Origin: Tabrizicola sp.
GTDB lineage: Bacteria > Pseudomonadota > Alphaproteobacteria > Rhodobacterales > Rhodobacteraceae
Direction of reading: 5' to 3'
DNA: 64,000 nt
NCBI RefSeq assembly: GCF_030373185.1
Contig: NZ_JAUCZH010000007.1
Location: 62,001-126,000, forward strand
In this document: one piece after another, positions 45,016-52,945 of the stretch
Position numbering within the stretch: the first letter of the stretch is position 1
Layout: each line of letters begins with the position of its first letter
Notes under the pieces: model-generated
Told to the model about the DNA's origin: nothing
Databases searched by the model: none
What the model saw: the letters and a program-made list of their open reading frames with translations, nothing else
Position numbers and translations under genes: made by a program

Positions 45016-45777
45016 GTGGCGCTCAACTTCCGTCAGACCGAGATTCTGGAGATTGCCCGCGCCGAAGGCCGCGTGGTGGTTGAAGACCTCTCCCACCGTT
45101 TCGATGTCACCTTGCAGACCATAAGGCGCGACCTGTCCGATCTTGCCGATGCAGGCCATCTGGACCGGGTGCATGGCGGGGCCGTTCTGCGCACCGGGGT
45201 GGCCAACATCGGCTATGAAGCGCGGCGGCGAATGCACGAAGGCGCCAAGGCCGCCATCGCCAAGGCCTGCGCGGCGGCGATCCCCGACAATTGCAGCCTG
45301 ATCCTGAACCTTGGCACCACGACCGAGGCCGTCGCGCGGGAATTGCTGACCCACCGCAACATCACGGTGATCACCAACAACATGAACGTGGCGAACATCC
45401 TTGTCGCCAATCCGGGCTGCGAAATCGTGGTGGCCGGTGGCGCCCTGCGCCGCACCGACGGTGGCCTTGTGGGCGAACTGACCACCCAGTTCTTCGAGCA
45501 GTTCAAGGTCGATTACGCGGTGATCGGCGTCTCGGCGCTGGACCGCGACGGCGATCTCTTGGACTTCGACCTTGCCGAAGTGCGGGTGTCCAAGGCCATC
45601 GTCCAGCAATCACGCAAGACCTTTCTGGTCTGCGATCACTCCAAGCTGGACCGCTCCGCCCCAGCGCGGCTGGCCTCGTTGTCGGAAATCACCACATTGT
45701 TCACCGACCTGCCCCTGCCGCCCGACCTGATGCGGAAATGCGAGGCATGGGGAACCGCCGTGCAAGTGGCCGAGTGA
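45016..45777 (+). CDS. glpR: DeoR family regulator of glycerol metabolism
   Basis: 253 residues from GTG 45016, with AAAGGAT upstream. DeoR-type N-terminal HTH (EGRVVVEDLSHRFDVTLQTI then RRDLSDLADAGHLDRVHGGA), followed by the sugar-phosphate-sensing domain with LNLGTTTEAVARELL and the C-terminal DHSKLDRSAPARLAS. E. coli GlpR senses glycerol 3-phosphate; the same ligand is likely here. Divergent from glpD, so it probably represses the operon and itself. Confidence 0.93.
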   Translation: MALNFRQTEILEIARAEGRVVVEDLSHRFDVTLQTIRRDLSDLADAGHLDRVHGGAVLRTGVANIGYEARRRMHEGAKAAIAKACAAAIPDNCSLILNLGTTTEAVARELLTHRNITVITNNMNVANILVANPGCEIVVAGGALRRTDGGLVGELTTQFFEQFKVDYAVIGVSALDRDGDLLDFDLAEVRVSKAIVQQSRKTFLVCDHSKLDRSAPARLASLSEITTLFTDLPLPPDLMRKCEAWGTAVQVAE

Positions 45778-45955
45778 TTGCCCTGTGTTTACGCAGCCCG
45801 GCTTGATGTCCGGGGCGCGAAGGCATCGTGATGCGGGAACACAATGCGGTCATTGGTGGACTTGAGCGAGGAAAGCTCGAACCTCCTTTTCCAAGTTCTT
45901 CAGGACTGGGAGCACCATCTCGCATCATTAGACCTTGAGGGTCTGGGGTGCGGCA

Positions 45956-46672
45956 ATGACCATCACGCGCCATGATTTCAACAAGATAGCCAAAGGCAAG
46001 CGCGAGGCTCCGTTCTCGGTGCGCCTGACCTTTGAAGAGCGCGCCAAATTGGAAGCGGCAGCGAATGGCGTGCCGCTAGCTGCCTACATCAAGGCCAGGC
46101 TCTTTGATGGCGACCTCCCGCAGGTTCGGCGTCGCAACACCAACCCTGTGGAAGACCATCTAGCATTGGGGCGAGTGCTCGCTGCGCTGGGACGCTCAAA
46201 GCGGACAAAGCAAGACCCCAAAGCGATCATGGAAACCATGCAGCAGTGTTGGGCCGGATCGGATAGCGGCCAAGCGTTCGAAACAGCCCTGCGGGAGCGT
46301 GGGTATTTCCTCGCGCGCGGTGATCAGCGCGGCTACGTCGCCGTGGACTGGCGCGGCGAGATCTACTCCCTAAGCCGTACCACCGGAGCCAAGGCCAAGG
46401 ACCTGCAAGCCCGTCTCGGTGACGCGCTCGACCTTCAATCGGTCGAGCAAGCAAAGGCATTTGTCTCGGAGCGTATGACGCCAAAGCTGAAAGCCTGGGC
46501 TAAAGAAGCCGAAGCTCTAGCCGAAAAGCAAAACCTCGCAGCACAGTTTCAGCGCGAGCAGATGGTTCAGCGGCATCGGCACGGTCCGCACCTACTTATG
46601 TCCCATAGATCATGCTCTTGGTTTATGATCCAAAGAACATTTTACTTCATTATGATCCACAGGACATATTGA
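45956..46672 (+). pseudogene. Fused mobilization remnant: MobC-like N-terminus joined to relaxase C-terminal segment
   Basis: 238 residues from the ATG at 45956. Residues ~15-75 are MobC-like (APFSVRLTFEERAKLEAAAN then AAYIKARLFDG and VEDHLALGRVLAALGRS). From ~85 to ~200 the sequence instead resembles the middle/late part of MobA/VirD2-type relaxases (SGQAFETALRERGYFLARGD, GYVAVDWRGEIYSL, SVEQAKAFVSERM). The catalytic relaxase N-terminus is missing. The last ~25 residues are read through the hipBA operator array and are unlike any relaxase. I infer a deletion that fused mobC to a truncated mobA. The reading frame is still open, so expression cannot be excluded. Confidence 0.7.
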
Positions 46673-46694
46673 CAAGGTATGATCCTTAGATCAT
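46598..46694. promoter_or_regulatory. Four-site HipB operator array with exact 27-base period
   Basis: Imperfect dyads of form ATGATC-N4-GATCAT begin at 46598 (ATGTCC-CATA-GATCAT), 46625 (ATGATC-CAAA-GAACAT), 46652 (ATGATC-CACA-GGACAT) and 46679 (ATGATC-CTTA-GATCAT, perfect). The starts are each exactly 27 bases apart, and the last ends 25 bases before the hipB ATG. E. coli hipBA is likewise controlled through four operators. Confidence 0.8.
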
Positions 46695-46719
46695 AATATC
46701 GGATAGAAGGATCATCGTC

Positions 46720-46971
46720 ATGAAACAAATTGCACGCACACCGAAGGACATCGGCCACGCCCTGCGCGCCGCGCGTAAGGCAAAGAAGCTCACTCAGGCG
46801 GAGCTAGCCAGCCGCTCCGGCATCTGGCAGCGCACCGTCTCCACCATCGAGACCAATGCCAGCGGTGCGAAGCTTGACACGGTCTTCGACCTTCTCGCCG
46901 CACTTGACCTCGAAATCCAGATCGTACCGCGCAGCAAGATGAAGCCTGGCGAGCTTGAGGACATCTTCTGA
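46720..46971 (+). CDS. hipB: HipB-type antitoxin (HTH)
   Basis: 83 residues. XRE-family helix-turn-helix: ALRAARKAKKLTQAELASRS, then TVSTIETNASGAKLDTVFDL and LLAALDLEIQIVPR, the HipB pattern. AAGGA lies 8 bases before the ATG. It overlaps hipA by one base. Binds and neutralises HipA and represses the operon at the upstream operator array. Confidence 0.94.
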   Translation: MKQIARTPKDIGHALRAARKAKKLTQAELASRSGIWQRTVSTIETNASGAKLDTVFDLLAALDLEIQIVPRSKMKPGELEDIF

Positions 46972-48314
46972 TGGGCCGTAAACGGACTTACGCGCCGCTC
47001 GATGTCTTCATGAACCGCCGCAAGGTCGGGCAGTTCTTCCGCGAGCCTGACGGGGCATTTGCCTTCGACTATGCGCCTGAGTGGCTGGACTGGAGCAACA
47101 CCCTGCCAATCTCGCGCTCCCTTCCGCTGCGAAAGGAGCGCTATGTTGGCCCGCCGGTCATAGCCGTCTTCGACAACCTGCTGCCCGACAATGACGATAT
47201 CCGCAGACGCGTTGCTGAACGCATCGGCGCAGACGGGCTGGATGCTTACAGCCTGCTCGCTCGCATCGGACGGGACTGTGTGGGCGCTTTGCAGTTTTTG
47301 CCGGAAGGCGAAGTCCCAGAGGCTTCAGAAGGCCTGAGCGGTGAGCCCCTGAGCGACGATCAGATCGCCGCCATGCTGAAAGACCTCAAACTTACGCCGC
47401 TCGGCATCCGGCGAGAGAATGACTTCCGGATTTCGGTCGCCGGTGCGCAGGAAAAGACAGCGTTGCTCTTTCATGATGGGCAATGGATCGAGCCCACAGG
47501 CACGACGCCAACAACGCATATTTTCAAGCCTGCCATCGGCAGGCTGCCGAACGGGATGGACTTGACCGACAGTATCGAGAACGAGCATTTCTGCTTGCGG
47601 TTGCTGGCTGGTTTCGGCTTGCCGGTTGCCAGCACCGAGATTGCTACCTTCGCAGACACGAAGGTGCTGATCATTGAGCGCTTCGACCGGCTGCGCACTC
47701 GCGACGGAAGGCTGATCCGCCTGCCGCAAGAGGATTGCTGCCAGGCACTGTCTGTGCCGCCGACGCGCAAATATCAGAATGAAGGCGGTCCTGGGATCGT
47801 CGAAATCTGCGAACTGCTCCAAGGGAGTGACGAGCCGCTCCGCGACCGCGCCAATTTCTTCAAGGCCAATGTGCTGTTCTGGCTGATCGGCGCTACAGAT
47901 GGTCACGCCAAGAACTTCAGCATAGCACTAACACCAGGCGGGCGTTTTACGATGACCCCGCTCTATGATGTCCTCACCGTGCAGCCAACGCTGGAGGCGG
48001 GTCAGCTTCAGATCAAGGACATGAAGATCGCAATGCGGGTGGGCAAAAGCCGCCACTACAAGGTCTCGGAAATTCTGGGGCGTCACTTCATCGAAACAGG
48101 TCTGGCCGCAGGATTTTCGCGCGAGCAACTTGGTCAGATTTTCAAGGAAATCGAAGCAGACGCCGAAAAGGCGTTTGCCGAGGCCTTAGCGCAGATGCCT
48201 GCGGGCTTCCCCGCCGGACTGGTCGAATCCGTCAAGCGCGGGTTCGACCAGAGGATCGCGCGCCTCCTCGGTCAAGTCGGTCGCTGCCTGATAGCGCGCA
48301 AGGTCGAAGAGTAG
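46971..48314 (+). CDS. hipA: HipA-type serine/threonine kinase toxin
   Basis: 447 residues. HipA_N (couple_hipA) region at about 10-110 (PISRSLPLRKERYVGPPVIA, FDNLLPDNDDIRRRVAERIG), kinase core with the P-loop-like FRISVAGAQEKTAL, IERFDRLRT, the catalytic QEDCCQALSV and IGATDGHAKNFSIAL, then MTPLYDVLTVQP (DFG-like Asp). E. coli HipA phosphorylates glutamyl-tRNA synthetase and causes persistence. All core residues appear intact, so the toxin may be active. The 3' end overlaps an antisense hypothetical ORF by 129 bases. Confidence 0.94.
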   Translation: MGRKRTYAPLDVFMNRRKVGQFFREPDGAFAFDYAPEWLDWSNTLPISRSLPLRKERYVGPPVIAVFDNLLPDNDDIRRRVAERIGADGLDAYSLLARIGRDCVGALQFLPEGEVPEASEGLSGEPLSDDQIAAMLKDLKLTPLGIRRENDFRISVAGAQEKTALLFHDGQWIEPTGTTPTTHIFKPAIGRLPNGMDLTDSIENEHFCLRLLAGFGLPVASTEIATFADTKVLIIERFDRLRTRDGRLIRLPQEDCCQALSVPPTRKYQNEGGPGIVEICELLQGSDEPLRDRANFFKANVLFWLIGATDGHAKNFSIALTPGGRFTMTPLYDVLTVQPTLEAGQLQIKDMKIAMRVGKSRHYKVSEILGRHFIETGLAAGFSREQLGQIFKEIEADAEKAFAEALAQMPAGFPAGLVESVKRGFDQRIARLLGQVGRCLIARKVEE

Positions 48315-48563
48315 CGGATCAACGAAAACCAGATCGCGCAGTACCGGCCAATCCATCAGCCACACATCGGGCCAGGTCCTCGGGTCTAGAAGGTTTTCCG
48401 ATCGTAACTTCTGCCTGTAAAGCCACGCGAGCAGGCACACCATGCGGTCTAGGATCGTCTGGGTCGCCTCTAGGTCCGCCTCGTATTCGCGAAGATAGGC
48501 TCGCTGCTCTTTGCGAAACCTAGCCAGCGCTTCCAGGTCGGGTGGCCCCTCGTCCTCGTTCAT
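48186..48563 (-). CDS. Hypothetical protein antisense to the hipA 3' end
   Basis: 125 residues from the ATG at 48563. Helical, charged N-terminus (DLEALARFRKEQRAYLREYE) then LDRMVCLLAWLYRQKL and a Trp-rich segment (DPRTWPDVWLMDWPVLRDL). The amino-acid composition is protein-like, but 129 bases overlap hipA on the other strand and I recognise no family. It may be an accessory gene that came with the hipBA region, or a chance frame. Confidence 0.35.
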   Translation of the reverse strand: MNEDEGPPDLEALARFRKEQRAYLREYEADLEATQTILDRMVCLLAWLYRQKLRSENLLDPRTWPDVWLMDWPVLRDLVFVDPLLFDLARYQAATDLTEEARDPLVEPALDGFDQSGGEARRHLR

Positions 48564-48899
48564 GCCCGCACCAACTGGACCACCTCGCCCGAGGTGGCGC
48601 CTGTAGCGAACCGAGACCAAGCGTTCATCAGATCGCCGAACCGCACTTAGGAGGCCTCACTTCAGCAGCCATCCGGGCTGTGGCATCCAAATCCGGTTCG
48701 CACCAAACCTGATAGATGACGGTGAGCTGCAAGGGCCGGTGCCGGTAGCAAATAGCGCTCTCACTGATGCAGACGTGCAGCGGCAGTGGAAATCCGCAGC
48801 AAATGCCCCATGCGCGATACCGGCATTCGGGACTCAGAAATTGCCAGCAAAAGAAATTTCTAACGATTTTAGATATACTTAAGCCTGCCATGGCAGTTC
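48564..48899. promoter_or_regulatory. Upstream region of the P450 cluster with candidate activator sites
   Basis: No gene is supportable here. Two inverted repeats lie 75-160 bases before the sigma-54 promoter: TGCCGGTA (48740-48747) with TACCGGCA (48818-48825), and TGCAGCGG (48776-48783) with CCGCAGCA (48794-48801, one mismatch). These are at the usual distance for enhancer-binding-protein sites. An AT-rich tract (48850-48880) could assist DNA bending. Confidence 0.45.
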
Positions 48900-48915
48900 T
48901 GGCACGAAATATGCT
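48900..48915 (+). promoter_or_regulatory. Sigma-54 (-24/-12) promoter of the P450 cluster
   Basis: TGGCACG-AAAT-ATGCT against the consensus TGGCACG-N4-TTGCW: one mismatch. The invariant GG (48901-48902) and GC (48913-48914) are separated by exactly 10 bases. Transcription should start near 48926, giving a ~26-base leader before the P450 ATG at 48952. A sigma-54 activator is encoded in the same cluster. Confidence 0.8.
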
Positions 48916-48951
48916 CACAGGAAGGAAAGAGGCCAAACCTGGAAGACCGCC

Positions 48952-50157
48952 ATGACCGATGCTCCGCTTGCTGATGCTGCTTACCTAAACGTCGCTGACC
49001 CTGATTTTTCAATCCGCTCTCAACAGGTCAGCGATGCGCGAGCGCGCAATTGGTATGCCCGCACGCCCTATGGCCTTGCAGTGCTGCGCTATGACGAAGT
49101 GCAGAAGATGCTGCGCCATCCGAAACTGCGGCAGGGAAGCCATCTTTGGCCGCAGCACAATGGCGTGACGGACGGCAAGTTCGCGACATGGTGGTGCAAC
49201 ATGCTGCTTTGCGTCGAGGGCGACACGCACGGGCGCCTGCGGCGGATGGCGAACCCGGCGTTCAGCCCCAAGCTGATTGCCGATCTGCAGCCCAAGTTTC
49301 AGGTGCTGGCAAACCGATTGATTGACGCCTTCATCGACCGTGGGACATGTGACTTCATCGCCGAGTTCACCGAACCCTATGCCACGGGGGTGATCTGCGA
49401 CCTGCTTGGCTTGCCGTTTGAGAAATGGCGCGAACTGGCCGATATTGCCGCCGACATGGGGCTGGCGCTGGGGGTGACCTTCAAGCAAGACCTTCCGAAG
49501 ATCGAAACCGCCGTCGCCCGCCTATTCGATTACGCCGAACAGCTGGTGATCGACCGCGAGGCCAACCCGTCCGAAGATTTCATCGGCCTGCTGGTCAAGG
49601 CCAACCGCGAAAATCCGGATCAGCTGTCGCGGCAGGAAATGCTGGACATGATCGTGCTGGCCATCTTTGGCGGCATCGACACCACGCGCAACCAGATCGG
49701 GCTGGCGATGGACATGTTCGTGCAACACCCCGACCAATGGGCGCTGCTCGGCGACCGGCCCGAACTGGCGAAAGCCGCGGTCGAAGAGGTGATGCGCACC
49801 CGCCCGACCACCACCTGGGTCACCCGCGCCGCGACCGAGGATTTCGAATTTCAGGGCCTGAAAATCGCCGAAGGCACCACGCTGCATCTGTGGGGTCAAG
49901 CGGCAGCAATGGACCCTGCGGCGATGGAGAATGCCGAAAGTTTTGACATCACCGCCGCGCGCAAACCGCATTTCGGCTTTGGCGGCGGCACGCATCATTG
50001 CCTTGGCCACTTCATCGCTCGCGGTGACATGACGGCGGCTTTGGCGCTGATGGCGGCCCGGATGAAGAACCCGCGTTTTGCCGGCGAGGTAGTATGGCTG
50101 CCCGATAGCGGCAATACGGGCGCAGTCAGCATGCCGTTGGCTTTCGACAAGGCATGA
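48952..50157 (+). CDS. Cytochrome P450
   Basis: 401 residues, soluble bacterial class I P450. I-helix IFGGIDTTRNQIG with the acid-alcohol pair DT; K-helix EEVMR (ExxR); heme loop FGFGGGTHHCLGHFIAR with the axial Cys at residue 350. The heme loop has HH before Cys where many P450s have R-x. Monooxygenase receiving electrons from the adjacent ferredoxin and reductase. First gene after the sigma-54 promoter. By context it hydroxylates or ring-opens an amine or its gamma-glutamyl derivative; the substrate is not known. Confidence 0.95.
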   Translation: MTDAPLADAAYLNVADPDFSIRSQQVSDARARNWYARTPYGLAVLRYDEVQKMLRHPKLRQGSHLWPQHNGVTDGKFATWWCNMLLCVEGDTHGRLRRMANPAFSPKLIADLQPKFQVLANRLIDAFIDRGTCDFIAEFTEPYATGVICDLLGLPFEKWRELADIAADMGLALGVTFKQDLPKIETAVARLFDYAEQLVIDREANPSEDFIGLLVKANRENPDQLSRQEMLDMIVLAIFGGIDTTRNQIGLAMDMFVQHPDQWALLGDRPELAKAAVEEVMRTRPTTTWVTRAATEDFEFQGLKIAEGTTLHLWGQAAAMDPAAMENAESFDITAARKPHFGFGGGTHHCLGHFIARGDMTAALALMAARMKNPRFAGEVVWLPDSGNTGAVSMPLAFDKA

Positions 50158-50190
50158 TGCGGTGAAATGTCAATAAAACTGGGGTTTTGA

Positions 50191-50379
50191 ATGAAGGTTC
50201 ACGTCGATATGTCGATCTGCCTGCTGCATGGACAATGCGTCATTGCGGCCCCGCAGGTGTTTTCCTTCAATGATGACGGCGGTCTGGTCTGGATTGCCGA
50301 TTGCGACGAAGGCTTGCGCAGTGATGCCGAGGCCGCCGCCGATGCCTGCCCCGAGCAGGCCATAGTGATCGACGGCTGA
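50191..50379 (+). CDS. P450-associated single-cluster ferredoxin
   Basis: 62 residues. Pattern C10-x2-H13-x2-C16 and C53-P, with one more Cys at 38. The second ligand position is His instead of Cys, as in the [3Fe-4S] or unusual [4Fe-4S] ferredoxins that serve P450s. 33 bases after the P450 and 2 bases before the reductase, so it is the electron shuttle between them. Confidence 0.93.
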   Translation: MKVHVDMSICLLHGQCVIAAPQVFSFNDDGGLVWIADCDEGLRSDAEAAADACPEQAIVIDG

Positions 50380-50381
50380 CG

Positions 50382-51587
50382 GTGGGTCCGCGCGTCCTTG
50401 TCATTGGGTCCTCACTGGCCGGGTTGCGCAGCGCCGAGGCGGTGCTGGCGGCACTGCCGGACGCGCGGGTCACGCTGGTAGGCGACGAGCCGCACGCGCC
50501 CTACAATCGCCCGCCCTTGTCAAAGGAGGCATTGGCCGGGCTAGTTGCGGGCGACGCAGGGCTGGACAAGCTAACCTTCCGGCACCGGCTGGACGCAGGC
50601 GCGGTAACGTGGCGGTTGGGGGCGCGGGCGATCTCTGTCGATGCGGCGAACCGTGCCGTTCGGCTGGGCGATGGCGAGGCGCTGCCCTATGACTGGCTGA
50701 TCGCCGCGTCGGGCCTGCGGCCCCGACGGCTGGCCTTTCCGGGGGGCGAGGCGCGGCATGTGCTGCGCGGCATTGACGATGCCCGGCAGCTGGCGGCAGC
50801 GATACGCCCCGGCGCGCGGATGCTTGTGGTCGGTGCCGGGTTCATCGGTTGTGAACTGGCCGCAACGGCGATGAAGCTGGGCCTTTCCGCAAGCGTGATC
50901 GAGCCGGCAGCACAGCCGATGCTGGCGGCTCTGGGGCCAGATGTGGCTGCGGCGATGGCCGGTTTTCATCGGGCGCGAGGGGTGGATCTGCGCTGCGGCC
51001 TATCGGTCACCGGGGATGAGAACGGCGCGCTGATCTTGTCGGACGGCAGCCGGATCGACGGGGATCTGACGGTCGAGTCGGTGGGATCGGTGCCGAATGT
51101 CGAATGGCTATCCGGCGCCGGGCTGGATCTGACGAATGGTGTCTTGTGTGATGCCACGCTGACCGCACTGGGCAGCGACCGCATCCTTGCCGTGGGCGAC
51201 GTGGCGCGCTTTCCGAACGCGCTGTTCGACGCCACGCCACGCCGTGTGGAACATTGGTCGATCCCCGGTCTGACCGCCAGACGCGCTGCCGAAACCATCG
51301 CGGCGCGAACCGCCGGGGCAGAACCGCCAGCGCGCTTTGCCCCGCTGCCCGGCTTTTGGAGTGATCAGCACGGGCTGCGGCTGCAAAGCTTTGGCGCGCC
51401 CGGTCTGGGCGACGAAATTCGGGTGCTGGAAGGCGAGTTGGCCGCCGTTGGCCAATCACCCTGTCTGGTCGAATACCGCCGCGCAGGGCGGCCCGTCGGC
51501 ATCCTTGGCCTTGGTGCTGCACCCGCTGCACTGGCGCAGCACCGCGCGCGCCTTGATCGCGTCTTGAATGAAGCAGTGGCGGCATGA
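50382..51587 (+). CDS. NAD(P)H-dependent ferredoxin reductase (rhodocoxin/putidaredoxin reductase-like)
   Basis: 401 residues from GTG 50382. FAD-binding RVLVIGSSLAGLRSAEAVL, PYNRPPLSKEAL, NAD-binding MLVVGAGFIGCELAATAMKL, and the second FAD motif RILAVGDVARFPN. Standard length for the oxygenase-coupled FAD reductase family. Passes electrons from NAD(P)H to the ferredoxin. Two bases after the ferredoxin stop. Confidence 0.94.
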   Translation: MGPRVLVIGSSLAGLRSAEAVLAALPDARVTLVGDEPHAPYNRPPLSKEALAGLVAGDAGLDKLTFRHRLDAGAVTWRLGARAISVDAANRAVRLGDGEALPYDWLIAASGLRPRRLAFPGGEARHVLRGIDDARQLAAAIRPGARMLVVGAGFIGCELAATAMKLGLSASVIEPAAQPMLAALGPDVAAAMAGFHRARGVDLRCGLSVTGDENGALILSDGSRIDGDLTVESVGSVPNVEWLSGAGLDLTNGVLCDATLTALGSDRILAVGDVARFPNALFDATPRRVEHWSIPGLTARRAAETIAARTAGAEPPARFAPLPGFWSDQHGLRLQSFGAPGLGDEIRVLEGELAAVGQSPCLVEYRRAGRPVGILGLGAAPAALAQHRARLDRVLNEAVAA

Positions 51588-51610
51588 ACCGCACCGAAAG
51601 GGAGAGTGTG

Positions 51611-52924
51611 ATGACGGACCTGAAGGACGCTCTGGACCGGCTTGGCGCCGAGGTTGTGCATGTGGGGCAGTTCGACCTTGCCTCGGTCTTCCGCGAGCGC
51701 CGCCTGCGCCGGGCACAGTTCGTGCAATGGGCCGAAGACCCGCGCTTTGCCAATGTGATCGCGCATTGGGACATCGCCGACAGTCTGTTCGGCGGCAACC
51801 GGTTCTACACCGAAACGGTGGAAATCGACTCTTCATCGATCCGGCGCAACCCCAGCGAGCCGGGCGCGGTAACGATGATCGCGGAATTGTCCGGCGATGC
51901 AAAAGAGCTGATGCCGCGCCAGGTGCTGCGCCGCCAGATCGAGCGGGCGGCGAAGATGGGGTTCAAGGTGGATGCCGCCTTTGAATTCGAAGTGATCCTG
52001 CTGGACGAAGACGCGCAATCGGTGCGGGCCAAGGGATTTGAAGGCCTGCAGAAATTCGCCCCCGACAACAAATGCTGGTCCGGCACCACGGCCAATGCCG
52101 AAGCCGCCTTCATTGCCGCGTTCGAGGCCGAAGTGCTGGGCCACGACATTGCGCTGCACGGCCTTGGCGTCGAATTGGGGCCGGGCTGTCTGGAAGGCAC
52201 GCTGGCCGCGACCGAAGGGCTGCGCGCGGCGGATGATGCGGCGTTCTTCCGTCTGGCCGCAAGGTCCTTTGCCCGCAAGCACGGCAAGACCGCCAGCTTC
52301 ATGCCCTATCTGGGTGCGGAATATCCCGGCATCGGCGGCCATTGCTGCCTGTCCTTGCGCGATGCGAAAACCGGCAAGAACCTGTTCTCCAGCCCTGATG
52401 GCAAGACCAATGCGCTGGCCGGCCAGTTCATCGCCGGCATGATGGAGATCGTGCCGCAAGCCTTCGCCATGTGTACCAGCACGGTGAACGCCTATCGCCG
52501 TCTGGCTCCGGGCAGTTGGGCGCCGAAATCGCTGACTTGGGCGGAGCATCCCTTTACCGTGGCGGTGCGGTCCGCGCCGCATGCGGGGCCGTCGGCGCGG
52601 CTGGAATTCCGGGTGCCGCCCGCCGATTGCAACACCTATCTGACGCTGGCGATGATGCTGGGTGCCGGGCTGGACGGGATTGAGCGCAATCTGCCCGCCC
52701 CGGCTGCCACCCTGTCCGGTGGGCCGGACCATGTGCCCGAAGGCGCCCAGCGCTTTCCCCGCGACCTTGCCGATGCCGCCGACCGGATGGCCGACAGCGC
52801 CACCGTCCGCCGCATCTGGGGCGATGCCTTTACCGACAATTTCGTGGCCGCCTGCCGCGCCGAATACGCCAGCCTCGCCAAAGCGGTCAGCGCCGAAGAG
52901 CGCGCCCGCTACCTTGAGGCCTAA
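51611..52924 (+). CDS. Glutamine synthetase-like ligase (first copy)
   Basis: 437 residues from the ATG at 51611, chosen because GGGAGA lies just before it; an ATG at 51584 overlapping the reductase lacks a ribosome site. GS catalytic-domain landmarks: AAFEFEVILLD (metal-binding Glu), VELGPGCLEGTLAATEGLRA, PGIGGHCCLSL, VNAYRRLAPGSWAPKSLTW and ARLEFRVPPADCNTYLTLAM. The usual HVHxSL motif is changed to HCCLSL. By analogy with PuuA, AtdA1 and IpuC it probably makes a gamma-glutamylamide rather than glutamine. Confidence 0.9.
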   Translation: MTDLKDALDRLGAEVVHVGQFDLASVFRERRLRRAQFVQWAEDPRFANVIAHWDIADSLFGGNRFYTETVEIDSSSIRRNPSEPGAVTMIAELSGDAKELMPRQVLRRQIERAAKMGFKVDAAFEFEVILLDEDAQSVRAKGFEGLQKFAPDNKCWSGTTANAEAAFIAAFEAEVLGHDIALHGLGVELGPGCLEGTLAATEGLRAADDAAFFRLAARSFARKHGKTASFMPYLGAEYPGIGGHCCLSLRDAKTGKNLFSSPDGKTNALAGQFIAGMMEIVPQAFAMCTSTVNAYRRLAPGSWAPKSLTWAEHPFTVAVRSAPHAGPSARLEFRVPPADCNTYLTLAMMLGAGLDGIERNLPAPAATLSGGPDHVPEGAQRFPRDLADAADRMADSATVRRIWGDAFTDNFVAACRAEYASLAKAVSAEERARYLEA

Positions 52925-52945
52925 GAGACAACAGGGAGAAAAACA

